A program made the position numbers and the translations under genes. Shown one piece after another: positions 50,923-59,251 of a stretch of DNA of 64,000 nucleotides (position 1 is the stretch's first letter; each line of letters begins with the position of its first letter). The stretch is from CAZVPF01 sp964628195 (GTDB taxonomy: Bacteria; Planctomycetota; Phycisphaerae; Sedimentisphaerales; Anaerohalosphaeraceae), in the NCBI GenBank assembly GCA_964628195.1, contig CAZVPF010000017.1, positions 1 to 64,000 on the forward strand. Direction: 5' to 3'. Below the pieces are notes generated by a model. That model saw only the letters and a list, made by a program, of their open reading frames with translations, did not search any database and was not told the origin of the DNA.

Positions 50923-51699
50923 ATGCCCGAACTTCCTGATGTTGAGATATTCAAAAGATATGTCGATTCGACTTCGCTTCATAAACAGGTATCGCATGTT
51001 GAAGTGAAGAATAAAAAGATATTGAAAAACATTTCAGCGGCGAAGATTGAGAAACTGCTGCAGGGTCAAAAACTGCAGCACAGTTCGAGGCACGGCAAAT
51101 TTCTGTTTGTCAAAACCGGTAACGGCTGGTTTATTATGCACTTCGGCATGACCGGTGAATTGAAATATTATAAAGACGGCGAGCAGGCGGAATACGCAAA
51201 ATTTATAATCGGCTTTGAAAACGGGTATCGGCTTTATTATATTTCCCGCAGGATGCTCGGCTGGGTGAGCTGGACGGAGTCCATGAACGATTTCCTTGCC
51301 GAAGAGAAAACAGGCCCCGACGCGATGGATATTTCCAGGGAGGATTTTACAGAATTGCTTTCCGGCCATAAAGGCGCCATCAAGCCGCTCCTGATGAACC
51401 AGAAAGTTATCGCCGGGATAGGCAACATTTATTCCGATGAAATACTTTTCCAAAGCGGTATAAGCCCGGAAAAGGGCGCATCTTCGATCGGTAAAAACAC
51501 GGCTGAGGTTATCTATAAAAACCTGCGCATGGTGCTGCGCAGGGCTGTTGAGCGCAGTGCCGATCCAAAAAAGCTTCCGCAGGATTACCTTCTTCCGCAT
51601 CGTGAGAAAAAGGGTAATTGCCCAAAATGCGGCAATGCCCTGAGGGTAAGCAAAGTCGGCGGAAGAACCGCTTATTACTGCACGAAGTGTCAGAAGTAA
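50923..51699 (+). CDS. mutM: Formamidopyrimidine/endonuclease VIII-type DNA glycosylase
   Basis: A 258-residue Fpg/Nei protein: the catalytic N-terminus MPELPDVEIFKR (Pro2 nucleophile), the H2TH region NQKVIAGIGNIYSDEILF and the C-terminal zinc finger CPKCGNALRVSKVGGRTAYYC. It removes oxidised purines and cuts the DNA backbone. It is 39 bases after the copper ATPase gene, in a neighbourhood of stress genes; metal export and oxidative-damage repair fit together. Confidence 0.93.
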   Translation: MPELPDVEIFKRYVDSTSLHKQVSHVEVKNKKILKNISAAKIEKLLQGQKLQHSSRHGKFLFVKTGNGWFIMHFGMTGELKYYKDGEQAEYAKFIIGFENGYRLYYISRRMLGWVSWTESMNDFLAEEKTGPDAMDISREDFTELLSGHKGAIKPLLMNQKVIAGIGNIYSDEILFQSGISPEKGASSIGKNTAEVIYKNLRMVLRRAVERSADPKKLPQDYLLPHREKKGNCPKCGNALRVSKVGGRTAYYCTKCQK

Positions 51700-51702
51700 C
51701 GA

Positions 51703-54537
51703 TTAATCTTCTTCGCCTGTTTCAATCTTCCCTGTTTCTTTCATCAGCCGGCGGAGATATTTTTGCAGGTCGCCCAGGTGCCTCGACGCTTCGTCAAAGC
51801 TGCCGGAGCCTGTTGCTTCGAGATAATCTTCAAACGCCTTGTTTGCCTTGTCTGCAAGCTGGGCGGCGTTTCCTGTCAGCGCATCTTTTATCGCGGGCTT
51901 TTTCTGGTCCTGCGGTGACAGCAGACCCTGGATGGCTTCGTCGAAAGTTTCTGCGTAGCTTAAGTCATCTTCATGCATAACAGCCACCAGCCGCAGTTCC
52001 GGGTAAGCGGCGGTTTCGGCCTGGAGATATATTGGCTCGACATAAAGCAGCGTCTCCTCAAGCGGTATAACCAGTACGTTTCCGCGAATGACATTCGAGC
52101 CCCGCTGGTCCCACAGTGAAAGCTGACCGGAAAGAAAGCTGTCCTGGTCGATCTTGGTTTCCATCTGCTGTGTACCGAGAATCCGCTTTTCTTTCGGAAA
52201 CTTGTAAGCCAGAAACCTCCCGTAATTTTCACCGTCACACATCCCCGCGATCCAGCCGATCAACACCTGCCTGTTTTTCGGTGTGAAGGGCATCATCAGG
52301 ACAAATTCAGGTTCGTTCGAGCCGGGCATTTCCCATATTATATAATAAGGCTGCACGGGCTGGACATTGTTGTAATATTTTTCAGTAGCGCGAACCCAAA
52401 GGTCCTCCTGGTTATAGAATACGGTTGGGTCTGTCATGTGATATTTCGCGTAGACCAAACCCTGCATAAGAAGCATGTCCGAAGGGTAGCGAACATGCTT
52501 GAAAAGCTCGCCGGGCATTTCGTCACGAGACTTGAACATGTTCGGAAAGACATTCTGCCATGTTTGAATAATCGGATCATCGGGGTCAAAAACATAAAAG
52601 TCAACGGTGCCGTCATAGGCGTTGATGACAGCTTTTACGGAGTTGCGAATATAATTGATGCCGTCAAATTGATACGGAGCGTCCTTTGCGCTTATTCCCC
52701 TGCTCACTGCGTATTGGCCCGAAACATAAACCGGCTCGCTGTAAGGGTAGTCGGAAGTTGTCGTATAGCAGTCAACTATCCAGTACATCCTGCCGTTATC
52801 GAGAACCACGTACGGGTCATCGTCAAACTGCAAAAACGGTGCAAGTGTTCGGACCCTGTCCTTGATTTGCCGGTGAAACTGTATCCTGCTTTCCTTTCTC
52901 GGGTATTTTGAAACAAACAGTCTCGTTCCGTCAAACTTCCAGCCGAATATGAATTTGCGCCACAGGCTGTTTATCTGCACACCGCCTGTGCCCTGGTAAC
53001 GCGAATAGTTGTTTTGCTCCCCCGCGGGGTAATCAAACTCTTTTTCCTCACTGTTGACAATCACATGAGAGTCGGTCAGTTCGCCGTAATAAATCTGCGG
53101 CGTGTCAACTTCGAGAGATTCATACTTGCTCTTGGGCGGTATGTCCTTAATCAGCAGGTTGGGCAGACCCTGCGGTGTGAACTCGCTTACTGTTGTAAGA
53201 GTCAGGCCGTACCCGTGCGTATATTTAAAACGCTTGTTCACAAAAGTCTGGCTCTGTGCCGGAAGGTTGCCAGTCTGCATTTCCCGCGCCGAGACCATCG
53301 TCTGGCGGTAGTCGCCGTTTATCATGTACCTGTCAATGTCGACATCGACGAATTCATAGTAAAGCCTTATCTCCTGGAACTGCTTGTATACAGAATCCAG
53401 GGCCCGCCAGTCCCACAGCCGGATGTTTTTAAGCAAAGTTTTGTTATCATCGAGCATCTTCCGGGTAAGGTTGCCGGAGGCCGGGAACTTTCGTTCTTCG
53501 ACAGTGTCGAGCTTGAAGCCTTTTCTTGTGTATTCGATGTTGTTGGCGATATAAGGTCTTTCAAAGGTTATTTCGTTGGGCTCGACCCTGAGCCACTGAA
53601 AAACGCCGGGCAAAATGCTTGCACCAATAAACCATACAGCAGCGGTGACGACCACGAAAGAGCCGACATACGCAAAAGGCGAGACTATATAGGACGCTTT
53701 GAATCTGCTGGAGATCGCTTTTATGGCAGCCGAAGCAGGAGAAAAGATGAGTACCAGGCCGAAAAGAGCGGTCATGACCGCAAGTATGGAATAAACCGGC
53801 ATGCGGATATGGTCGTCCGTCCAGCCGACACCGTGAACGGCGCCGAGACCGGAGTACATCAGGTTATAACGGGCAAGGACACGGCCTGCTGAGACAAGCA
53901 AAAACAGTATGCCCATGTTGATGAACATATTCCGAAAGTAACCGGCAGTAAGGTCCTGGCGAAAATTAATCTGCCTCATCTGGATATCCTGTTCGCTGAT
54001 ATTGACCTGCAGCAGTCGCGATGCCAGCAATACCGCAAGGCTTATAACGGTTATGCTCGTCAAAAAACTGTACAGGGCTTCGTAGAAAGGCAAACTGAAC
54101 AAGTAGAAAGAAATGGGCATTTTGAGAATGGGATCCGCAGCCTGCGTACTCACGCCGTTAAGATAAAGCAGCACGGTGTCCCAGTTATTGTAACCCCACT
54201 GGGCCCCGATTACAGCGGCGACAGCTGCGCCTATAAGCTTGATCGTAAAACTGCCTTTGTGAAATGCGTTGAGCAGGAACACATATATAAAACCTGCCGC
54301 AAAGCCTGCGACTGTGATAAATATTTTCGCGGTTATGGATATCCTGAACCTTTGAGCGAAACCAACCGCGTCAAACCAGAGATATTCGCCCCAGAGGTCG
54401 AGAAGTGAGAAAACGGCGATCGAAACAGCGCCAACGACTGCGCCTGTTACAGTCAGGGCAAGTTTCTTTGAGTTTATACCATACAGGATAAGACCGACGG
54501 AAATAGCACCCAAAACGAGAATTATGGCGAAATACAT
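51703..54537 (-). CDS. UPF0182 family membrane protein
   Basis: A 944-residue protein with about seven N-terminal membrane helices (residues about 1-330) followed by a large soluble part. Characteristic segments include WLRVEPNEITFERPYIANNI, EFTPQGLPNLLIKDIPP, and YGELTDSHVIVN. The ATG follows AAGGATC. The C-terminus is acidic and helical (LGDLQKYLRRLMKETG). Function of UPF0182 is unknown; members occur widely in bacteria. It lies between mutM and treT and is transcribed opposite to both. Confidence 0.92.
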   Translation of the reverse strand: MYFAIILVLGAISVGLILYGINSKKLALTVTGAVVGAVSIAVFSLLDLWGEYLWFDAVGFAQRFRISITAKIFITVAGFAAGFIYVFLLNAFHKGSFTIKLIGAAVAAVIGAQWGYNNWDTVLLYLNGVSTQAADPILKMPISFYLFSLPFYEALYSFLTSITVISLAVLLASRLLQVNISEQDIQMRQINFRQDLTAGYFRNMFINMGILFLLVSAGRVLARYNLMYSGLGAVHGVGWTDDHIRMPVYSILAVMTALFGLVLIFSPASAAIKAISSRFKASYIVSPFAYVGSFVVVTAAVWFIGASILPGVFQWLRVEPNEITFERPYIANNIEYTRKGFKLDTVEERKFPASGNLTRKMLDDNKTLLKNIRLWDWRALDSVYKQFQEIRLYYEFVDVDIDRYMINGDYRQTMVSAREMQTGNLPAQSQTFVNKRFKYTHGYGLTLTTVSEFTPQGLPNLLIKDIPPKSKYESLEVDTPQIYYGELTDSHVIVNSEEKEFDYPAGEQNNYSRYQGTGGVQINSLWRKFIFGWKFDGTRLFVSKYPRKESRIQFHRQIKDRVRTLAPFLQFDDDPYVVLDNGRMYWIVDCYTTTSDYPYSEPVYVSGQYAVSRGISAKDAPYQFDGINYIRNSVKAVINAYDGTVDFYVFDPDDPIIQTWQNVFPNMFKSRDEMPGELFKHVRYPSDMLLMQGLVYAKYHMTDPTVFYNQEDLWVRATEKYYNNVQPVQPYYIIWEMPGSNEPEFVLMMPFTPKNRQVLIGWIAGMCDGENYGRFLAYKFPKEKRILGTQQMETKIDQDSFLSGQLSLWDQRGSNVIRGNVLVIPLEETLLYVEPIYLQAETAAYPELRLVAVMHEDDLSYAETFDEAIQGLLSPQDQKKPAIKDALTGNAAQLADKANKAFEDYLEATGSGSFDEASRHLGDLQKYLRRLMKETGKIETGEED

Positions 54538-54788
54538 GTTGTGATCCTTAAGAAAAGAAGATTAGAAAATAACATCTTAGCATTTTCGTGCCTCCATTGA
54601 AAGCAGGCAATCCGATTTTTTCTGATTATGTGTCAGTAAATGCCGTAATTTTTACATAATCTCGTTATTGCCTGCTCGTTCAGAATATAACGGTGTGTCA
54701 TTAGGGATATTCCCGATTGTAAAATCCGGCATGGGGGGCGAAACTGTTTTTCACTGAAAAAGTTAGTCATGTTAAGGAAAAGTTTTTT

Positions 54789-56009
54789 ATGAAAAGCAGG
54801 TTTCGCACAATAACGCTTGATGATTACAAACCGTATATCGGCAGTGAAGCATGCAGCCGGATACTGGGCAAAGCGGAAAATCTGCGCGACCTGCACGTGA
54901 CGAATTTGAACTCAACTTACTATGGCGGCGGTGTGGCCGAACTGCTTTCTTCATTGACGCTTTTAATGAACTGCGTTGGTATAAAGACCGGGTGGCGCGC
55001 CATACAGGGGGCGCCCGACTTTTTCAGCATTACAAAAAAGATGCACAATGCCCTGCAGGGCGGCCAGATAAACCTTACCGATCGCAAGAAAAAGATATAT
55101 GAAAACGTTATATGTCAAAACGCGATGCGCAACCATCTTACTCATGATATTGTAATTATTCATGACCCCCAGCCGATAGGGATGATCAATCACTACAAGA
55201 AAAAAGGCCCATGGATTTGGCAATGTCATATAGATATCAGCAACAGGGATGAGGAACTTTGGAACTATCTCAAGCAGGATGTTGAAAAATATGATGCTGT
55301 TATCACAAGTCTTGACGATTACAAGCAGGAAATCGAGACCCCGCAGCTTCATTTCATGCCGGCTATAGATCCGTTCTCGATAAAGAACAGCGAACTTGAA
55401 CAGGACGAGATTGACGAAAGGCTCGACCATTATGACATACCTACGGACAAGCCGCTGATTGTCCAGATATCCAGGTTCGATAAATGGAAGGACCCCGAGG
55501 GTGTTATAAAAGCTTTTAAAAAGGCTCGCAAAAAAATAGACGCAAGGCTGGTGCTGCTTGGAAATATCGCCAACGATGACCCTGAAGGTCCGCAGGTCTA
55601 TCAGTCACTGCTGAAGCACCAGGCCGACGATATATTGATAATGACAAAACAGGACACTGCAATGGTGAACGCTTTGCAGCGAAAGGCGGCGGTCGTTTTG
55701 CAGAAGTCGATTCGCGAAGGATTCGGGCTGACAGTTACCGAGGCGATGTGGAAAGGGACCGCTGTTATCGGCGGCAATGCCGGCGGAATAAAGTACCAGA
55801 TAAAGGACAGGGAGAACGGTTTTCTTGTCGACAGTATTGACCAAACAGCCGAGAGAATGGTTGAGCTTATCAACGACAGGGACCTTGCAGACAGGCTGGG
55901 TAAAAAAGCGAGAGAAACAGTTGAAAAGAAATTTCTCATGACCAGGCTGCTTGAACAGTACCTGGACCTGTTCAACTCGTTCGAGACAATTTACAAACTT
56001 AATATGTAA
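54789..56009 (+). CDS. treT: TreT-like trehalose synthase (glycosyltransferase family 4)
   Basis: A 406-residue GT4 retaining glycosyltransferase. It has NLNSTYYGGGVAELLSSL near residue 38 and HNALQG near residue 95, both typical of TreT, which makes trehalose from NDP-glucose and glucose reversibly. The donor-binding half contains ISRFDKWKDPEGVIKAF and REGFGLTVTEAMWKGTAVIGG. AGGAAAAG precedes the ATG. Trehalose would serve as a compatible solute for heat, salt or drying stress, in keeping with the surrounding genes. Confidence 0.88.
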   Translation: MKSRFRTITLDDYKPYIGSEACSRILGKAENLRDLHVTNLNSTYYGGGVAELLSSLTLLMNCVGIKTGWRAIQGAPDFFSITKKMHNALQGGQINLTDRKKKIYENVICQNAMRNHLTHDIVIIHDPQPIGMINHYKKKGPWIWQCHIDISNRDEELWNYLKQDVEKYDAVITSLDDYKQEIETPQLHFMPAIDPFSIKNSELEQDEIDERLDHYDIPTDKPLIVQISRFDKWKDPEGVIKAFKKARKKIDARLVLLGNIANDDPEGPQVYQSLLKHQADDILIMTKQDTAMVNALQRKAAVVLQKSIREGFGLTVTEAMWKGTAVIGGNAGGIKYQIKDRENGFLVDSIDQTAERMVELINDRDLADRLGKKARETVEKKFLMTRLLEQYLDLFNSFETIYKLNM

Positions 56010-56046
56010 TTTCGAAGCAAACTGTGGTTTTTTGAAAGGAAAAAAA

Positions 56047-56541
56047 ATGAAACTCAAGACACTTGTTGTTATCGGCTTGATTTTGAGCTTAATAGTGGTC
56101 CTCGGTTGTGAGCAGCAGGACGGACAGACAGCCGGCACGCAGGACGCAATGACCAAAGAGCAGGTCAGGGAGCGAATAGATCAGCTCCAGGCAAAGCTTG
56201 ACGAGATGCAGGAAAAGTATAACGAGCTTAAGACTCAGGACAAGGAAGCTCAAAGTGACGAGATGGAAGATATGATAGGCGATATGAAGGCACAGCTTGA
56301 TATAATGGCGGTCTACTTCAGCGAAGGCTGGGACGGAGTGACTTCGGGCATGGAGCAAACTCTAAGCCGGATAACAGAAGCATATCAAACTTCGGATTAC
56401 CTGCCGGAAAACAAACGCATTGAAAATGTAAAATCGGACAGCCAAAGCGCTGACAGTAAAGACATGAAAGAAAACGCAGATAAGATGACCGCTTCCGGTT
56501 CCGGGGCAAAAACCGATACTGATAAAAGCGGAACTCAATAG
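56047..56541 (+). CDS. Small coiled-coil lipoprotein, unknown function
   Basis: A 164-residue protein with a lipoprotein signal (LVVIGLILSLIVVLGC, lipobox VLGC near residue 21). The mature part begins with Gln/Gly-rich residues and has a long predicted coiled coil (REIRIDQ-type heptads in RERIDQLQAKLDEMQEKYNE), then a charged tail rich in Lys, Asp and Ser. The ATG at 56047 follows GAAAGGA. A stem-loop with weak T tract follows. Function unknown. Confidence 0.75.
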   Translation: MKLKTLVVIGLILSLIVVLGCEQQDGQTAGTQDAMTKEQVRERIDQLQAKLDEMQEKYNELKTQDKEAQSDEMEDMIGDMKAQLDIMAVYFSEGWDGVTSGMEQTLSRITEAYQTSDYLPENKRIENVKSDSQSADSKDMKENADKMTASGSGAKTDTDKSGTQ

Positions 56542-56557
56542 TTTAAGCTGCTCAAAC

Positions 56558-56590
56558 AGGGCGGTTAATTTTTCCGCCCTTTAATATTTA
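56558..56590 (+). terminator. Probable terminator after the lipoprotein gene
   Basis: Stem AGGGCGG/CCGCCCT (7 bp, nine-base loop) followed by an AT-rich TTTAATATTTATT tract. The T-run is imperfect, so termination may be partial. Confidence 0.65.
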
Positions 56591-56617
56591 TTCATAATTA
56601 CTAAGCGGAGGCTGACT

Positions 56618-56890
56618 ATGAAACTCAATATTAAATCTTTTGCACTGACCTGCGGAATAGTCTGGGGGATTTGCATGTTCATATTTACATGGTGGATGAT
56701 AGTTTTCGGCGACGGAGCGGTCGGTGAGAAAGTGCCGATCATAAGCGATATGTATATTATGTACCGCATAAACCCGGCAGGGAGCATAGTAGGCCTGTTG
56801 TGGGGTTTCCTTGACGGGGCTATTGGCGGCCTGGTATTCGCGTGGCTGTATAACCTGCTTACAGGGAAGATGCAAAAAGGCGAAATTTAA
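56618..56890 (+). CDS. Small two-helix membrane protein (so-called bacteriophage holin-like)
   Basis: A 90-residue protein with membrane helices at about 7-30 and 55-82: FALTCGIVWGICMFIFTWW and GSIVGLLWGFLDGAIGGLVF. Proteins of this type are sometimes labelled phage holin in databases, but no phage genes surround it and no lysis enzyme is nearby, so I treat it as a conserved small membrane protein of unknown role. It leads the closely packed group that continues to 63401. Confidence 0.7.
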   Translation: MKLNIKSFALTCGIVWGICMFIFTWWMIVFGDGAVGEKVPIISDMYIMYRINPAGSIVGLLWGFLDGAIGGLVFAWLYNLLTGKMQKGEI

Positions 56891-56931
56891 GCATAACTTT
56901 TTTATTAAAACGTTACTAAACAGGAAAACCG

Positions 56932-57777
56932 ATGACCGGTCTGGTTGGCATAATAGCCCTTTTGATCATTGTTGGCTTGTCGTTGATAATTACGAGGGTT
57001 GCGACTATAGCCCTTACAAGTACCGGTATGTCCGAACAGTCGGCCCGTTTCCAGGCGCGCAGCGCGTTTACGGGAACGGGCTTTACGACAAGCGAGGCTG
57101 AGGTTGTTGTCAATCACCCCGTCAGGCGGCGGATAATAATGGTGCTTATGCTTCTGCGAAGCGCGGGGCTGGTTACTATAATTATATCGCTTATTCTTTC
57201 CTTTGTGGGGACCGACGGCGGACCGGGGAGAATAACAAGGCTTTTGATAATCGCTGTTGGCGTGGGGGTGTTATGGAAGCTCTCGACAAGCAAAAGGGTC
57301 GATAAGTATGTTAATAAACTTATCAAAAAAGCTTTGCGGAAATGGACCGACCTTGACATACATGACTACGTGGGCCTTTTAAGACTCTCGGGCGAGTACA
57401 GTGTCAATGAGATGCAGGTTCAGGAGGGTGACTGGATCGAAGGCAGAAAACTCAGCGAGTGCAACCTTAAACAGGAGGGCGTTACGGTGCTGGGCATAAT
57501 TCGCAGCGACGGCACATATATAGGCGGACCGAGAGGAAATTCGGAGGTTTTCACTGACGATACATTGATTCTTTACGGCAAATCGGAAACACTTAACGAT
57601 CTCGATAAACGAAGAAACGACACCGAGGGTGAGCGTTCGCATGAAGAAGCTGTTCAAAGACACAGCAGAACAAAACAAAGCGAAGACCAGAAGGACAGGC
57701 GGTTTGTAGAAAAAAAGAAGACAAAACACGGCCGTGAAAGCCAAACCAAACCACAAGAACAGGAGAGTATGTCATGA
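56932..57777 (+). CDS. Membrane protein with TrkA-C (RCK_C) domain
   Basis: A 281-residue protein: hydrophobic N-terminal helix (about 3-25), a further pair of helices (about 65-120), then a TrkA-C/RCK_C domain (about 165-225) with EGDWIEGRKLSECNLKQEGV and VLGIIRSDGTYIGGPRG. The tail is highly charged and repetitive (Arg/Lys/Glu/Gln). The TrkA-C domain is a ligand-binding regulator of cation transport; no TrkH channel is adjacent. It overlaps the PRC-barrel gene by four bases. Confidence 0.82.
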   Translation: MTGLVGIIALLIIVGLSLIITRVATIALTSTGMSEQSARFQARSAFTGTGFTTSEAEVVVNHPVRRRIIMVLMLLRSAGLVTIIISLILSFVGTDGGPGRITRLLIIAVGVGVLWKLSTSKRVDKYVNKLIKKALRKWTDLDIHDYVGLLRLSGEYSVNEMQVQEGDWIEGRKLSECNLKQEGVTVLGIIRSDGTYIGGPRGNSEVFTDDTLILYGKSETLNDLDKRRNDTEGERSHEEAVQRHSRTKQSEDQKDRRFVEKKKTKHGRESQTKPQEQESMS

Positions 57778-58514
57778 TGTACAATTTGATGAAAATGAAG
57801 GGTTTTAAGATAGACACTTCCGATGGCGAGGCGGGAAAGATCGCGGACTTTCTTTTTGATGACATGTCCTGGACAGTCCGTTATGTGGAGGTTAATACGG
57901 GCTCGTGGCTGTTCGGCAGGCGGGTTCTTATTTCGCCCTCGCATATTTCCGCGGTTATGTTCAAACAGGAAAAAATACAGGTCGATCTCACGCAAAAGCA
58001 GGTAGAGAACAGCCCCGACCTGGCGACAGACAAGCCCGTTTCAAGACAATACGAAACTGCGTTTCATGACTACTACGGCATGTCCCCCTACTGGTTCGAT
58101 GCCGGGGACCCGTATATGAATACCGGTGTTCCCGAATTTCAAAAGGAGTTTGACGAAAAAAAGGATCAGGATCCGCACTTGCGCAGCATGAACGAAGTAA
58201 CAGGCTACAATATCGCCACAAAAGACGACGGGCTGGGCAAGGTAGACGACCTGCTGGCAGAACAAGAGCAATGGGTGATAAGATATCTGCTGATCGACAC
58301 AAAGATATTGCTTCCCGGCAAAAAGGTCCTCGTGTCAACCCAGTGGATAAAAGACGTTGACTGGGGTCAGAAGCATATTGTCGCGGACCTCGAAAAGGAG
58401 CAGATAAAACAAAGCCCCGAGTACGACGACTCGACACCGCCGGAGAGGGACTACGAGGTTAAACTGCATGAGTTTTACGGTAAAGCGCCATACTGGCAAG
58501 CGAGCGCGATGTAA
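57774..58514 (+). CDS. Double PRC-barrel protein
   Basis: A 246-residue cytoplasmic protein with two PRC-barrel repeats: DGEAGKIADFLFDDMSWTVRY with WLFGRRVLISPSHI, and DDGLGKVDDLLAEQEQWVIRY with LLPGKKVLVSTQWI. The repeats follow each other in the first and second halves (about residues 17-60 and 145-195), each followed by a Lys/Glu-rich region. PRC-barrels act as small protein- or metal-binding modules; the role here is unknown. It is coupled to the TrkA-C gene by a 4-base overlap. Confidence 0.88.
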   Translation: MMYNLMKMKGFKIDTSDGEAGKIADFLFDDMSWTVRYVEVNTGSWLFGRRVLISPSHISAVMFKQEKIQVDLTQKQVENSPDLATDKPVSRQYETAFHDYYGMSPYWFDAGDPYMNTGVPEFQKEFDEKKDQDPHLRSMNEVTGYNIATKDDGLGKVDDLLAEQEQWVIRYLLIDTKILLPGKKVLVSTQWIKDVDWGQKHIVADLEKEQIKQSPEYDDSTPPERDYEVKLHEFYGKAPYWQASAM

Positions 58515-58515
58515 A

Positions 58516-59250
58516 ATGGAAAAAGGCAAAACATATATAGGCACGTCCGGCTGGAACTACCCGCATTGGCGGGGCCGTTTTTATGATACAAAAGACGGGG
58601 AAGATGGATACCTTGATTTTTACAAAGGCGTTTTTGACACCGTTGAGATCAACAACAGCTTTTATCAGCTTCCGGGCATAGATGTTATAGAAAACTGGGT
58701 TGATACGGTCGGCGAAGCTTTCACTTTCAGTGTAAAGGCAAGCAGGTACATCACGCACATGAAAAAGCTGAGGAGGCCCGAAGAGGCGCTGGATATGTTC
58801 TTCGAGAGGGTAAACTATTTCGGCAAAACGCTCGGACCGATACTCTTTCAGCTTCCGCCGAGATGGAACTGCAATGCCGAACGTCTCGCAGAGTTCCTGA
58901 AACTGCTGCCCGACGGTCAGCGATGCACATTCGAGTTCAGGGACGATTCCTGGTATAATGACGAAGTTTACCGTCTGCTTGAGCAATATAACGCGGCATT
59001 TTGTATTTATGACATGTCAGGGGAAGTCTCACCGAAAAAGGTCACCGCCGACTTTGTATATATTCGGCTGCACGGTCCGCGCTACGCTTACGAGGGCAGC
59101 TACGATAATACACAGCTTTCCGGCTGGGCCAGCGCCGTCTCCACGTGGACATCGAAGGGTATGGACGTATACTTCTATTTCGATAACGACCAGGCCGGCT
59201 ACGCACCCAAAAACGCGCAAAGTCTCAAGCAGATGCTTGAAAAGGAATAA
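58516..59250 (+). CDS. DUF72 family protein
   Basis: A 244-residue TIM-barrel-like protein with the DUF72 start YIGTSGWNYPHWRGRFYD and the strand LFQLPPRWNCNAERLAEFL; PRYAYEGSYDN and FYFDNDQAGYAPKNAQSL are typical of the C-terminal half. The biochemical role is unknown. The ATG at 58516 begins one base after the PRC-barrel stop; the longer frame has no support. It lies next to polX in a DNA-repair/stress neighbourhood. Confidence 0.93.
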   Translation: MEKGKTYIGTSGWNYPHWRGRFYDTKDGEDGYLDFYKGVFDTVEINNSFYQLPGIDVIENWVDTVGEAFTFSVKASRYITHMKKLRRPEEALDMFFERVNYFGKTLGPILFQLPPRWNCNAERLAEFLKLLPDGQRCTFEFRDDSWYNDEVYRLLEQYNAAFCIYDMSGEVSPKKVTADFVYIRLHGPRYAYEGSYDNTQLSGWASAVSTWTSKGMDVYFYFDNDQAGYAPKNAQSLKQMLEKE

Positions 59251-59251
59251 T

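Noticed and set aside
56618..56890. Phage holin, hinting at a prophage
   Set aside because: No phage gene, endolysin or att site is near; the gene lies in a bacterial-type stress cluster and databases use the holin label loosely.
58958..59251. N-terminal extension of PolX reaching back into DUF72
   Set aside because: The extra residues are an out-of-frame read of DUF72; the ATG at 59252 has AAAGGAAT and matches the PolX N-terminus.
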